Positions 15,272-26,937 of a DNA stretch of 33,253 nt are shown one piece after another; position 1 is the stretch's first letter; every line of letters starts with the position of its first letter. The notes beneath the pieces were generated by a model. It was not told the DNA's origin and searched no databases. It worked only from the letters and a program-made list of their open reading frames with translations. The position numbers and the translations under genes are program-made. This stretch comes from Actinomycetes bacterium (GTDB taxonomy: Bacteria > Actinomycetota > Acidimicrobiia > Acidimicrobiales > RAAP-2): positions 1 through 33,253 of the forward strand of contig JAJXUK010000026.1 in assembly GCA_021782915.1 (NCBI GenBank), read 5' to 3'.

Positions 15272-16183
15272 ATGCAGCCGCGGCTCGAAGGATTCGCCAG
15301 CGCCCTGCTGGGATCGCTCGACGAGGCCCGGCGCACCCGCGCCGCGGCCGAGCTGACCAGCCTCGAGCAGACGATCCTGGCGCGCAGCGACCTGCGCGCC
15401 GTGCTGGCCGACACCTCCCTGTCGGGTGTGATCCGCGGCCAGGTCCTCGGCGAGCTGCTGGCCGCCAAGGTGGAGCCGGCCACGGTGCGCCTCGGCGTGT
15501 ACGCGGCCGCGCACGTGCCGGCCCAGGAGGTCACCCACGCACTGGCCGAGCTGGCGGTGCTGGCCCGCACCTGGGTCGAGACCGGGACCCTCGAGCTGCC
15601 GGGGCTCGCCCTGCTCGCCGCGCGCGAGCGGGTGAGCGGATTCGCCGACGCGCTGCTCGAGGACACGCCCACCGAGGACTTCGCGCGCGTCGAGTCAGAG
15701 CTCTTCACCTGGGCGCGCACCATCGAGGCCCACGAGTCCCTGCGCCGGCTCCTCCTGGACCGGGACTCGGCCCTCGAGGCGCGCCTGGGCGTGACCGATC
15801 AGCTGCTGGACGGACGCGTCTCGCCGGTGGCCCTGGCCCTGGCCCGCTTCGTGGTCGAGGGCGGGCGCCCGCGCGACCTGGTGGGCACGCTCGACTTCCT
15901 GGTGGACTTCGTCGCGCGGGCCCGAGACTGGCGCGTGGCGCGCGTGCACAGCGCGCGCGCCCTGGACGAGACCAGCCGCGCCCAGCTGGCGGCCTCGCTG
16001 GGCACCCTCACGGGCCACCCCGTGGAGCTGCTGGTCGTCGACGACGCCTCGCTGCTGGGCGGGGTCCTGGTCGAGGTGGGCGACCTGCGCCTGGACGCCT
16101 CGACCCGGGGCCGACTGGGCGAGCTGCACGACAAGCTCGTGCAGGGCCGCAGCTACGAATCCGTTTTGACCGCTACCGAGTAA
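15272..16183 (+). CDS. atpH: ATP synthase F1 subunit delta, long form with duplicated N-terminal domain
   Basis: Delta (OSCP) caps F1 and binds the peripheral stalk. The protein has 303 residues, against about 180 in most bacteria. Residues 4-98 and 120-214 align to each other: RLEGFASALL with RVSGFADALL, DLRAVLAD with SLRRLLLD, and a following helix each. The N-terminal helical domain is therefore present twice, and the C-terminal domain (220-303, with LLGGVLVEVGDLRLDAS) once. Long delta subunits with an extra domain are known from actinobacteria such as Streptomyces and, fused to b, Mycobacterium. Start: ATG at 15272, just after the atpF stop. Confidence 0.93.
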   Translation: MQPRLEGFASALLGSLDEARRTRAAAELTSLEQTILARSDLRAVLADTSLSGVIRGQVLGELLAAKVEPATVRLGVYAAAHVPAQEVTHALAELAVLARTWVETGTLELPGLALLAARERVSGFADALLEDTPTEDFARVESELFTWARTIEAHESLRRLLLDRDSALEARLGVTDQLLDGRVSPVALALARFVVEGGRPRDLVGTLDFLVDFVARARDWRVARVHSARALDETSRAQLAASLGTLTGHPVELLVVDDASLLGGVLVEVGDLRLDASTRGRLGELHDKLVQGRSYESVLTATE

Positions 16184-16199
16184 CTAGAAGGACAGTGAG

Positions 16200-17717
<1,518 letters not shown>

Positions 17718-17728
17718 GAGGGTTCGAC

Positions 17729-20064
<2,336 letters not shown>

Positions 20065-20066
20065 TC

Positions 20067-20492
20067 GTGCCCAGCTTGCGCATCGAGATCGTCACGCCGG
20101 AGTCGATCCTGTTCTCGGGCGAGGCCATCGCCCTCGTGGCGCGCTCCACGGTCGGGGACTTCACGGTGCTCGCCGGGCACACCGCGACGGTGGGCGACAT
20201 CGTGCCCAGCGTTCTGCGCGTGCAGAGCAGTGCCGGCGAGTCGTCCTTCGCCGTGCACGGCGGCTACTTCCAGGTCTCGAGCCCCGAGGTGGGCGCCACC
20301 CTGGCCACGGTGCTGGCCGGCGTGGCCGAGGACGTGGCCAACATCGATGTGGCCCGAGCCCAGGCGGCCAAGGAGCGCGCTGAAGCCGACCTCGCCGCCT
20401 CGGGCGAGGACCACGCGGCCCATCGGGCCGCCCAGGACGCGCTGCGCCGCGCCGATCTGCGCCTGCGGGCCGCGGCCCCGGCGAGGCGCTAG
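20067..20492 (+). CDS. atpC: ATP synthase F1 subunit epsilon
   Basis: Epsilon couples gamma to the c-ring and can inhibit ATP hydrolysis. The protein has 141 residues: an N-terminal beta-sandwich (VTPESILFSGEA, FTVLAGHTATVGDI, AVHGGYFQV) followed by a helical C-terminal domain rich in Ala, Arg and Glu. It starts at GTG 20067, 2 bases after the atpD stop, and closes the operon. Its TAG stop lies in a palindrome shared with the convergent CBS-domain gene 3 bases away. Confidence 0.95.
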   Translation: MPSLRIEIVTPESILFSGEAIALVARSTVGDFTVLAGHTATVGDIVPSVLRVQSSAGESSFAVHGGYFQVSSPEVGATLATVLAGVAEDVANIDVARAQAAKERAEADLAASGEDHAAHRAAQDALRRADLRLRAAAPARR

Positions 20493-20502
20493 GACCTAGC
20501 GC
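20486..20502. terminator. Palindrome spanning the convergent stops of atpC and the CBS gene
   Basis: GCGCTAGG-A-CCTAGCGC is a perfect inverted repeat that contains both TAG stop codons, one on each strand. As RNA it would form a 7-bp stem with a GAC loop in transcripts from either side. No T-tract follows on either strand. A bidirectional terminator is possible; coincidence from facing TAG codons explains part of the symmetry. Confidence 0.35.
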
Positions 20503-20927
20503 GCGTTCACGTAGTCGAGCAGCTCGCGGCGCTGGGTCTCGAGCTCGTCCAGGCGGGCCTTGACCACGTCGCCGATGGAGATCAGCCCCACGAGCTGACC
20601 GGCCTCGAGCACGGGCACGTGGCGGATGCGCCGCTCGGTCATGGTGCCCATCAGCTCCTCGAGGCTCGTCTGCTCGGTGCAGGTGGTGACGCTGGCGCTC
20701 ATGAGGTCCTCCACGTGCAGGGCCAGCGCCGAGGCGCCCTTGACGGCCAGGGCTCGCACGACGTCGCGCTCCGAGAGGATGCCCGCGAGCGGGCCCTCGA
20801 GGCCCGTCACCACGAGTGCGCCGATGCCCCGATCGCGCAGCACCACCAGCGCGTCGGCGATGCTGCGCCCCCGCGAGATGCTGGCCACGTCGCGGCCCTT
20901 GACGTTCAGCAGGTCTACGACACGCAT
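20496..20927 (-). CDS. Two-CBS-domain protein
   Basis: This stand-alone CBS-pair protein has 143 residues. CBS domain 1 spans about 8-60 (SIADALVVLRDRGIGALVV, GILSERDVVRAL) and domain 2 about 72-125 (SLEELMGTMTERRIRHVPV, GLISIGDVVKARL). CBS pairs usually bind adenine nucleotides such as AMP, ATP or SAM and act as energy sensors; no catalytic domain is fused. The ATG is preceded by a perfect AAGGAGG (20934-20940) at 6 bases. It faces the ATP synthase operon and lies downstream of glpX on the same strand. Partner and ligand are unknown. Confidence 0.88.
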   Translation of the reverse strand: MRVVDLLNVKGRDVASISRGRSIADALVVLRDRGIGALVVTGLEGPLAGILSERDVVRALAVKGASALALHVEDLMSASVTTCTEQTSLEELMGTMTERRIRHVPVLEAGQLVGLISIGDVVKARLDELETQRRELLDYVNAR

Positions 20928-20933
20928 CTTGGC

Positions 20934-20940
20934 CCTCCTT
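20934..20940 (-). promoter_or_regulatory. Consensus Shine-Dalgarno of the CBS gene
   Basis: AAGGAGG on the minus strand, 6 bases before the ATG at 20927, fixes this start. It is the closest match to the anti-Shine-Dalgarno in the window. Confidence 0.8.
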
Positions 20941-20986
20941 GCCCGATGCGTCGCAGACTAGGCCCGCGGCGTCGGCCGGTCAAGGC

Positions 20987-21976
20987 TCAGAAGCCGGTGT
21001 TGGTGAACTCGGCGCGCTTGTCGTGGCGGTGAAAGGTCTCCACCGTGCGCACGGTGCCCGAGCGACTGCGCACCACCAGGGACTGCGTGGTGGCCCCGAA
21101 GTCGTAGAAGCGCACCCCGCGCAGGAAGTCCCCGTCGGTCACGGCGGTCGCGGCGAAGAAGCAGTCGTCCCCGGCCACCAGGTCGTCGGTGGCCAGCACC
21201 CGGCTCAGGTCGTAGCCCAGGGACTCGGCGGCGTTGCGCTCGTCGTCGTTGCGCGGGTGCAGCACGCCCTGGATCTCCCCGCCGAGGCCCTTGATCGCCG
21301 CGGCCGCGAGCACGCCCTCGGGCGTGCCGCCGATGCCGAAGAGCACGTCGACGCCCGAGTCCGGCCAGCACGTGGCGATCGCCCCGGCCACGTCGCCGTC
21401 GCTGATCAGCGAGATCCGCGCGCCCGCCTCGCGCACCTCGGCGATGAGCTCGTCGTGGCGCGGCCGGTCCAGCACGATCACGCCCAGCTCCTGGACGGGC
21501 TTCTTGAGCGCACGCGAGAGCTCCTTGAGATTGTCGGTGATGGAGGCGTTGACGTCGATGGCCCCCCGGCCACGCTGGCCGACCGCGACCTTCTTCATGT
21601 AGACGCAGGGGCCCGGGTTGAACATGGAGCCACGCTCTGACAGGGCGATCACCGCGAGCGCCCCCTTGCGCCCCAGCGAGGTCAGCGTGGTGCCGTCGAT
21701 GGGATCGACCGCGACGTCGACCATCGGCGGGCGACCGTCGCCGATGTGCTCGCCGTTGAAGAGCATCGGCGCCTCGTCCTTCTCGCCCTCGCCGATGACG
21801 ACGACGCCGTCCATCGCGACCGCGCCCAGCACGTAGCGCATGGCGTCCACGGCGGCCTGATCGGCGGCCATCTTGTCGCCGCGTCCCACCCAGCGCGCGG
21901 CGGCGATCGCCGCGGCCTCGGTGACGCGGATCAGCTCCAGGGCAATATTGCGGTCCGGACGAGTCGGTGCTTGCAC
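20987..21976 (-). CDS. glpX: Class II fructose-1,6-bisphosphatase
   Basis: GlpX hydrolyses fructose 1,6-bisphosphate to fructose 6-phosphate in gluconeogenesis; it is the only FBPase in many actinobacteria. The protein has 329 residues, with GEGEKDEAPML at about 62-72 and the metal-binding DPIDGTT at 91-97, then DRPRHDELIAEVR and LFGIGGTPEGV further on. The open frame extends far upstream across murA, but family length and the end of similarity place the start at GTG 21976. A TATCCT box lies 6 bases before it, suggesting a leaderless mRNA. It is divergent from murA. Alternative: a bifunctional FBPase/SBPase, which cannot be judged here. Confidence 0.93.
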   Translation of the reverse strand: MQAPTRPDRNIALELIRVTEAAAIAAARWVGRGDKMAADQAAVDAMRYVLGAVAMDGVVVIGEGEKDEAPMLFNGEHIGDGRPPMVDVAVDPIDGTTLTSLGRKGALAVIALSERGSMFNPGPCVYMKKVAVGQRGRGAIDVNASITDNLKELSRALKKPVQELGVIVLDRPRHDELIAEVREAGARISLISDGDVAGAIATCWPDSGVDVLFGIGGTPEGVLAAAAIKGLGGEIQGVLHPRNDDERNAAESLGYDLSRVLATDDLVAGDDCFFAATAVTDGDFLRGVRFYDFGATTQSLVVRSRSGTVRTVETFHRHDKRAEFTNTGF

Positions 21977-21982
21977 GATCGA

Positions 21983-21988
21983 AGGATA
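21983..21988 (-). promoter_or_regulatory. Putative -10 element of glpX (leaderless)
   Basis: TATCCT on the minus strand is followed by 6 bases and the GTG at 21976. No Shine-Dalgarno is visible. The spacing matches leaderless actinobacterial transcripts. Confidence 0.5.
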
Positions 21989-22033
21989 GTCCGCCGCCCC
22001 CGTGCGGGATCGGGGACGTCGGTGTCCAGCGGC

Positions 22034-22039
22034 CATACT
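22034..22039 (+). promoter_or_regulatory. Putative -10 element of murA (leaderless)
   Basis: CATACT (one base from TATACT) is followed by 6 bases and the GTG at 22046. The GAGGG between them touches the start codon, too close to act as a normal ribosome binding site. It pairs with the glpX box on the other strand in a 69-base divergent region. Confidence 0.4.
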
Positions 22040-22045
22040 TGAGGG

Positions 22046-23305
22046 GTGAGCTCTCTGCTGATCAAGTCCGCGGGACCCCTCGCGGGCGAGCTCGTGGCGG
22101 GTGGGGCCAAGAACGCGGTGCTCAAGCAGATGGCCGCGTGCCTGCTGGCCAGCGGCGAGCACCGTCTGAGAAACGTGCCCGAGATCACCGACGTGGCGGT
22201 GATGAGCGAGCTGCTGGTGGCCCTGGGCTGTCGGGTGAGCCGACCCGCGGCCCACGAGCTGGCCATTACGGTCCCGGTGGCCCCCGAGCTGCACCCGGTG
22301 GCCCCGGCTCACCTGTTCGAGGCCATGCGCGCCTCGATCGTGGTGCTCGGGCCCCTGCTGGCGCGCTGCGGACAGGCCGCGATGGCCCTGCCCGGCGGCG
22401 ACGACTTCGGGCAGCGACCGATCAACTTCCACACCGACGGCCTGGGTGCCATGGGCGCGGTCTTCGAGAACGACCGCGCGTCGATCCGCGCGCACGTGAC
22501 GCGCAGGCGTCTGCGCGCCACGCGCATCACCCTGGAGTACCCGAGCCACACCGCGACGGACAACCTGATGATGGCCTGCGTGCTGGCCGAGGGTCGCTCG
22601 GTGATCGACAACGCCGCGCGCGAGCCCGAGGTCGAGGACCTCGGCCGTCAGCTCATTGCGATGGGCGCGCGCATCGAGGGCCTCGGCACGTCGCGTCTGA
22701 CGATCGACGGGGTCCCCGAGCTGCACCCGGGCACCCACGAGGTCCTCAGCGACCGGGTGGTGGCCGCGACCTACCTGGCGGCCGGGCTGATCACCGGGGG
22801 CGACGTGAGCGTGCTGGACGCGCAGCCCGAGCACATGGAGATGCTGTTGCGCAAGCTCGAGTCGATGGGCGCCGAGGTCCTCCTCGGTGCCGGCGTGCGC
22901 GTGCGCGGACCGGCTCGCCCGACGGCCTGCGACGTGGCGACCCTGCCGTATCCCGGGGTGGCCACCGACTACAAGCCCCTCATCACCACGGTGCTCTCGA
23001 TCGCCAATGGCGTGTCGGTGGTCACGGAGAACCTCTTCACCGGGCGCTTTCGCTACGTCGATGAGCTGCTGCGCCTGGGCGCGGACATCCAGACCGCCGG
23101 GCACCACGCCGTGGTGCGCGGGGTCGACCGTCTCACCGGGACCCAGGTGCGCGGCACGGACATCCGCGCCGCGGCCGCACTCAGCCTGGCCGGTCTGGTG
23201 GCCGACGGCGAGACGACGGTCGAGGGCTTCGAGCACATCCAGCGCGGCTACGAGGACTTCGTCGGGCACCTGGGCGCGCTCGGCGCCCACGTGGAGATCG
23301 CGTGA
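22046..23305 (+). CDS. murA: UDP-N-acetylglucosamine 1-carboxyvinyltransferase, Cys-to-Asp form
   Basis: MurA transfers enolpyruvate from PEP to UDP-GlcNAc, the first committed step of peptidoglycan synthesis in the cytoplasm. The protein has 419 residues with the twofold EPT domain; K22 in GGAKNAVLK matches the E. coli catalytic lysine. In the mobile loop, PGGCTIGARP of E. coli reads PGGDDFGQRP, so the catalytic cysteine C115 is D119 here. The same replacement makes MurA of M. tuberculosis and Chlamydia insensitive to fosfomycin. The gene lies a short distance after the atp operon, as in Mycobacterium. Its TGA overlaps the meaB start (GTGA). Confidence 0.94.
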   Translation: MSSLLIKSAGPLAGELVAGGAKNAVLKQMAACLLASGEHRLRNVPEITDVAVMSELLVALGCRVSRPAAHELAITVPVAPELHPVAPAHLFEAMRASIVVLGPLLARCGQAAMALPGGDDFGQRPINFHTDGLGAMGAVFENDRASIRAHVTRRRLRATRITLEYPSHTATDNLMMACVLAEGRSVIDNAAREPEVEDLGRQLIAMGARIEGLGTSRLTIDGVPELHPGTHEVLSDRVVAATYLAAGLITGGDVSVLDAQPEHMEMLLRKLESMGAEVLLGAGVRVRGPARPTACDVATLPYPGVATDYKPLITTVLSIANGVSVVTENLFTGRFRYVDELLRLGADIQTAGHHAVVRGVDRLTGTQVRGTDIRAAAALSLAGLVADGETTVEGFEHIQRGYEDFVGHLGALGAHVEIA

Positions 23306-24261
23306 TCGCGCGCGAGCCGGCGACGCTGCTGGACGAGGCGCGCGCCGGATCCCGACCGGCCCTGGCGCGCCTGCTGAGCTACGTCGAGTCGGCCGGGGCG
23401 AGTCAGCGCGAGGTGGCCGCGCTGGCCTACCGCGCCCCCGCGCCGTACGCCGTGGGCCTCACGGGCCCGCCCGGCGCGGGCAAGTCGACCCTGACCGACC
23501 AGCTCATCACCGAGCTGCTCGCGCGCGCGCACCTGGGCGAGTACGCCGTGTCCGACGTCGCGGTGCTGGCGGTGGACCCCTCGTCGCCCTTCACCGGTGG
23601 CGCGATCCTGGGCGATCGCATCCGCATGCAGCGACACGCCACCAACGAGCACGTCTTCATCCGCTCGATGGCCACGCGTGGGCACCTGGGTGGGCTGAGC
23701 CTCGCGGTGCCCGACGCGCTGCGGGTTTTGGGCGCGGCGGGCTTCGTGCTCGCGCTCGTCGAGACGGTCGGCGTGGGCCAGATGGAGGTGGACATCGCCT
23801 CGGCGGCCGACACCACCCTCGTCGTGACGAACCCGGGCTGGGGTGACGCGATGCAGGCCAACAAGGCCGGGCTCCTCGAGATCGCCGACGTCTTCGTGAT
23901 CAACAAGGCGGACCGGGCCGGGCTCGCCGAGACCCGACGGGACCTCGAGCAGATGCTCGACCTCGGCGGGGCGCGCGAGTGGCGTCCGCCGATCGTCGAG
24001 ACCGTGGCCACGACGGGCGCCGGTCTCGAGGAGCTGCTCGGGGCCCTGGACGCGCACGCGCGCTTCCTGAGCGGCGAGCGCCTGAAGGAGCATCGGCGCC
24101 GCCAGATCGCGGGCGTGCTCGACGCCGTGCTGGGCGCGACGCTGCACGCGCGCGTGCGAGCCATCTCTCACGGAGCGGCCTACGAGGCGGCCCTGGACGC
24201 GTTGGCCCAGGGAGAGACCGACCCGTATCAGGCGGCCGAACAGGTACTCTCACTGGAATGA
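23302..24261 (+). CDS. meaB: MeaB/ArgK-type G3E GTPase, methylmalonyl-CoA mutase chaperone
   Basis: MeaB-type GTPases protect and reload adenosylcobalamin mutases, chiefly methylmalonyl-CoA mutase. The protein has 319 residues, with the P-loop GPPGAGKS at 55-62, DPSSPFTGGAILGDRIRM with the metal- and switch-region residues, ETVGVGQ, and NKAD as the guanine-specificity motif. The usual VPG.GD segment reads NPGWGD, a variant I recall from other actinobacterial members. It overlaps murA by 4 bases and is followed by a coupled membrane protein. No mutase gene is in the window, so the partner is inferred from family. Confidence 0.92.
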   Translation: MIAREPATLLDEARAGSRPALARLLSYVESAGASQREVAALAYRAPAPYAVGLTGPPGAGKSTLTDQLITELLARAHLGEYAVSDVAVLAVDPSSPFTGGAILGDRIRMQRHATNEHVFIRSMATRGHLGGLSLAVPDALRVLGAAGFVLALVETVGVGQMEVDIASAADTTLVVTNPGWGDAMQANKAGLLEIADVFVINKADRAGLAETRRDLEQMLDLGGAREWRPPIVETVATTGAGLEELLGALDAHARFLSGERLKEHRRRQIAGVLDAVLGATLHARVRAISHGAAYEAALDALAQGETDPYQAAEQVLSLE

Positions 24262-24710
24262 TCGCGGTCTCGGTCGGCTACGACCTGCTCTTCTTGGTCC
24301 ACGTGATTCTGGCCCTGGCCACGATCACCGTGCTGATCGTGATGCGCACGAGCGCTCAGGCGATCGCGCGCGGGGCCGACGAGGCCGTCCAGCGCGCGCG
24401 CTTCCCGCGCCGGCGCAACTGGGCGGCCCGCGTGCTGCACCTGCTGCCCGTGACGGGCGTGGCCATGTCGCTGTCCGGCTCGCCCGACGTGTCCCTGACG
24501 CGCCCGTGGATCATCGTGGGCCTGGTGTGCTACCTGGCTGCGGCGGGTCACCTCGAGGCGCGCACCCTGCCCCTGGAGCGCGTGGTGGCCGAGGTGATCG
24601 AGCACGACGGCACGGCCACGCCCGAGCGGGGGCGCCAGCTGACGCGCTCCGTGGACACGATCCTGGCCCTCATCGCGCTGGCCCTGCTGGCGATGCTGGT
24701 GCAGTTCTAG
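24258..24710 (+). CDS. Small four-helix membrane protein of unknown function
   Basis: I do not recognise this 150-residue protein. It has four hydrophobic segments (about 8-29, 57-75, 82-98 and 131-149). A basic loop RARFPRRRNW lies before the second, which suggests that side faces the cytoplasm. Histidines H15, H61 and H98 lie in or near membrane segments; heme or metal binding is conceivable but not shown. The ATG at 24258 overlaps the meaB stop (ATGA), so it is translationally coupled to murA-meaB. Its stop shares CTAG with the stop of the convergent cysN. Confidence 0.75.
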   Translation: MIAVSVGYDLLFLVHVILALATITVLIVMRTSAQAIARGADEAVQRARFPRRRNWAARVLHLLPVTGVAMSLSGSPDVSLTRPWIIVGLVCYLAAAGHLEARTLPLERVVAEVIEHDGTATPERGRQLTRSVDTILALIALALLAMLVQF

Positions 24711-25972
24711 GGCTCGCGCGACAGGAACGACGCGCGACCCACCATGCCGGCGGCCACGGTCGCGTTGCTCACCTCGTCGATGAGCACGAAGCTGCCGGTG
24801 ACACGGTTGTCGCGGTAGTCGTCCACCGCGAGCGCGTCGCCGGTCAGGAGCCGGGCGAGGCCGATCTCATTGGTGCCCAGCTCGCTGGCCGGCTCGATCG
24901 ACAGGGTGCTCACGTCCAGGGCGCCCTCGAGGCTGAGCACGCGCACCGGCGTGGTGCGCGTGGTGTGCTTGAGTCGGAGGCGCTGACCCGGCTCCAGGGG
25001 CGACTCGCCGAACCAGCAGATCGTCGCGGACAGCTCGCGCGTCACCGTGGGCAGCGGCGCGGCGGCCAGCAGGTCCCCGCGCCCGGCGTCGGTGTCCTCG
25101 GTCAGGGCCACGTCCACCGACAGTCCGGCCACGGCGACCTCACGGGCGCCCGAACCCGAGCCGATCTGCCTGACCGTCGCACTCAGCCCGGCGGGCAGCA
25201 GGCTCACCGCGTCGCCCACGCGCAGGGCCCCGCCGCTCATCATCCCGGCGTAGGTGCGCCCGCCGCCGTCCTGGCGCAGGACCCACTGGATGGGCAGGCG
25301 AGCCGGCCCGGTGCTCTCCCAGACTCCGGCGTCAGCCGCCTCGAGGGCCCCCAGCACGCTCGGCCCGTCGTACCAGGGGCTCCGGCTCGAGGCCTCGACG
25401 ACGTTGTCGCCGTAGAGGGCCGAGATCGGCACGCAGCGCTGCTCTGAGAAGCCCAGCTCGGCCGCAATCGTGTCGACCTCGTCGACGACGCCCTGGTAGG
25501 CGGCGCTCGACCAGTTGACGATGTCCATCTTGTTGACCGCCACGACCAGGCTGCGCACCCCGAGCAGGGCGGCGATGACCAGGTGGCGTCGAGTCTGCTC
25601 CTTGAGTCCGTGCGAGACGTCCACCACCACGAGGGCCAGGTCGGCGCTCGAGGCGCCGGTGGCCATGTTGCGGGTGTACTGCACGTGCCCGGGGCAGTCG
25701 GCGATGATGAACTTGCGGCTCGGGCTCGCGGCGTAGCGATAGGCCACGTCGATCGTGATGCCCTGCTCGCGCTCGGCGCGCAGGCCGTCGGTGACGAAGC
25801 TCAGGTCCAGGTCGCCGAGGCCGCGCTTCTGGGAGGCGTGCGCGATCGCGTCGAGCTGGTCGTCGAAGAGCTGGCGGGTGTCCACCAGCAGCCGGCCGAT
25901 CAGCGTCGACTTGCCGTCGTCGACCGAGCCGATCGTCGCGAGGCGCAGCAGGTCCATGGTCGCGCTGGGCAC
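24707..25972 (-). CDS. cysN: Sulfate adenylyltransferase large subunit (GTPase)
   Basis: CysN hydrolyses GTP to drive CysD-catalysed synthesis of adenosine 5'-phosphosulfate (APS) from ATP and sulfate. The 421-residue protein is EF-Tu-like: GSVDDGKST P-loop near residue 15, DCPGH near 92, NKMD near 147, then two beta-barrel domains. There is no fused CysC (APS kinase) domain, which agrees with the APS-type reductase encoded nearby. The start is GTG 25972, sharing its first base with the cysD stop (TAGTG); ATG 25957 is an alternative. The stop overlaps the convergent membrane-protein gene. Confidence 0.94.
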   Translation of the reverse strand: MPSATMDLLRLATIGSVDDGKSTLIGRLLVDTRQLFDDQLDAIAHASQKRGLGDLDLSFVTDGLRAEREQGITIDVAYRYAASPSRKFIIADCPGHVQYTRNMATGASSADLALVVVDVSHGLKEQTRRHLVIAALLGVRSLVVAVNKMDIVNWSSAAYQGVVDEVDTIAAELGFSEQRCVPISALYGDNVVEASSRSPWYDGPSVLGALEAADAGVWESTGPARLPIQWVLRQDGGGRTYAGMMSGGALRVGDAVSLLPAGLSATVRQIGSGSGAREVAVAGLSVDVALTEDTDAGRGDLLAAAPLPTVTRELSATICWFGESPLEPGQRLRLKHTTRTTPVRVLSLEGALDVSTLSIEPASELGTNEIGLARLLTGDALAVDDYRDNRVTGSFVLIDEVSNATVAAGMVGRASFLSREP

Positions 25973-26895
25973 TAGAAGTACCCCTCGCGCTTGCGGTCCT
26001 CCATGGCCGTTTCGCTGAAGCGATCATCGGCGCGCGTGGCGCCGCGCTCGGAGACGTTGGCGATCGCGACCTCGTGCACGATGGCGGCCAGGGTGTCGGC
26101 CTCGGACTCCACCGCCCCGGTGCAGTTCGCGTCGCCCACCGTGCGAAAGCGCACGCTGCGCCACTCGGTCACCTCACCCTCGCGCGGCTCCACGTGGGGC
26201 CCCACGGCCAGCCACATCGAGTCGCGGCGCACGACCTCGCGACGGTGCGCGAAGTAGATCGACGGCAAGTCCATGTTCTCGCGCTCGATGTACTGCCACA
26301 CGTCGAGCTCGGTCCAGTCCGAGAGGGGGAAGGCGCGCAGGTGCTCACCGGGATTCACCCGGCCCTGGTAGAGCTGCCAGAGCTCCGGGCGCTGAGCGCG
26401 CGGGTCCCACTGGCCGAAGGTGTTGCGAAAGGAGAGGATCCGCTCCTTGGCCCGGGCCTTGTCCTCGTCGCGGCGTGCGCCGCCGAAGGCGGCGTCGAAG
26501 CCGTGCTCGGCGATCGCGTCGAGCAGCGTGACGCTCTGGAGCCGGTTGCGTGAGCCCGTCTGGCCGGGATCGAGGACGCGGCCCTGGTCGATGGAGTCCT
26601 GCACGCGCGCGACCACGAGGCGCGCGCCGAGACGCTCGACCGTGCGGTCGCGGAATTCGAGGACCTCCGGGAAGTTCTGTCCGGTGTCCACGTGCATCAC
26701 GGGAAAGGGCAGGCGCTGGGGCGCGAAGGCCTTGACCGCCAGGTGCAGCAGCACCGCGGAGTCCTTGCCGCCCGAAAAGAGCAGGACCGGGCGCTCGCAC
26801 TCGGCCGCGACCTCGCGCAGGATGAAGATCGCTTGGGACTCGAGGGCGTCGAGGTGTTCGAGGGAAGGTTCGGTACGCAGGGAAGTGATCGTCAT
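25972..26895 (-). CDS. cysD: Sulfate adenylyltransferase small subunit
   Basis: CysD is the catalytic ATP-PP-loop subunit that adenylates sulfate to APS. The protein has 307 residues with the PP-loop SGGKDS at 41-46, HVDTGQNFPEV near 69, GGARRDEDKARAKER in the middle and the family's C-terminal KREGYF. It is transcribed divergently from cysH across 65 bases that contain an inverted repeat, and is followed by cysN with a 1-base overlap. GGAG lies 9 bases before the ATG. Confidence 0.96.
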   Translation of the reverse strand: MTITSLRTEPSLEHLDALESQAIFILREVAAECERPVLLFSGGKDSAVLLHLAVKAFAPQRLPFPVMHVDTGQNFPEVLEFRDRTVERLGARLVVARVQDSIDQGRVLDPGQTGSRNRLQSVTLLDAIAEHGFDAAFGGARRDEDKARAKERILSFRNTFGQWDPRAQRPELWQLYQGRVNPGEHLRAFPLSDWTELDVWQYIERENMDLPSIYFAHRREVVRRDSMWLAVGPHVEPREGEVTEWRSVRFRTVGDANCTGAVESEADTLAAIVHEVAIANVSERGATRADDRFSETAMEDRKREGYF

Positions 26896-26921
26896 CTCAA
26901 AGGGCTCCAGCGTAAGTCTAC

Positions 26922-26937
26922 TAATCCACTAGGATTA
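26922..26937. promoter_or_regulatory. Inverted repeat TAATCC-N4-GGATTA between cysD and cysH, probable operator
   Basis: TAATCC and GGATTA flank ACTA in the 65-base divergent region. The right half overlaps TAGGAT (26930-26935), a TAnnnT box suitable as the cysH -10, and TAnnnT boxes for cysD lie next to it on the other strand. The AT-rich dyad stands out in a very GC-rich background. Similar short dyads are bound by Rrf2-family and other sulfur regulators; the protein is not identified here. Confidence 0.55.

Noticed and set aside
20987-23290. 767-residue minus-strand open frame containing GlpX
   Set aside because: Only the last ~329 residues match GlpX. The upstream part is antisense to murA and results from high GC keeping stop codons rare.
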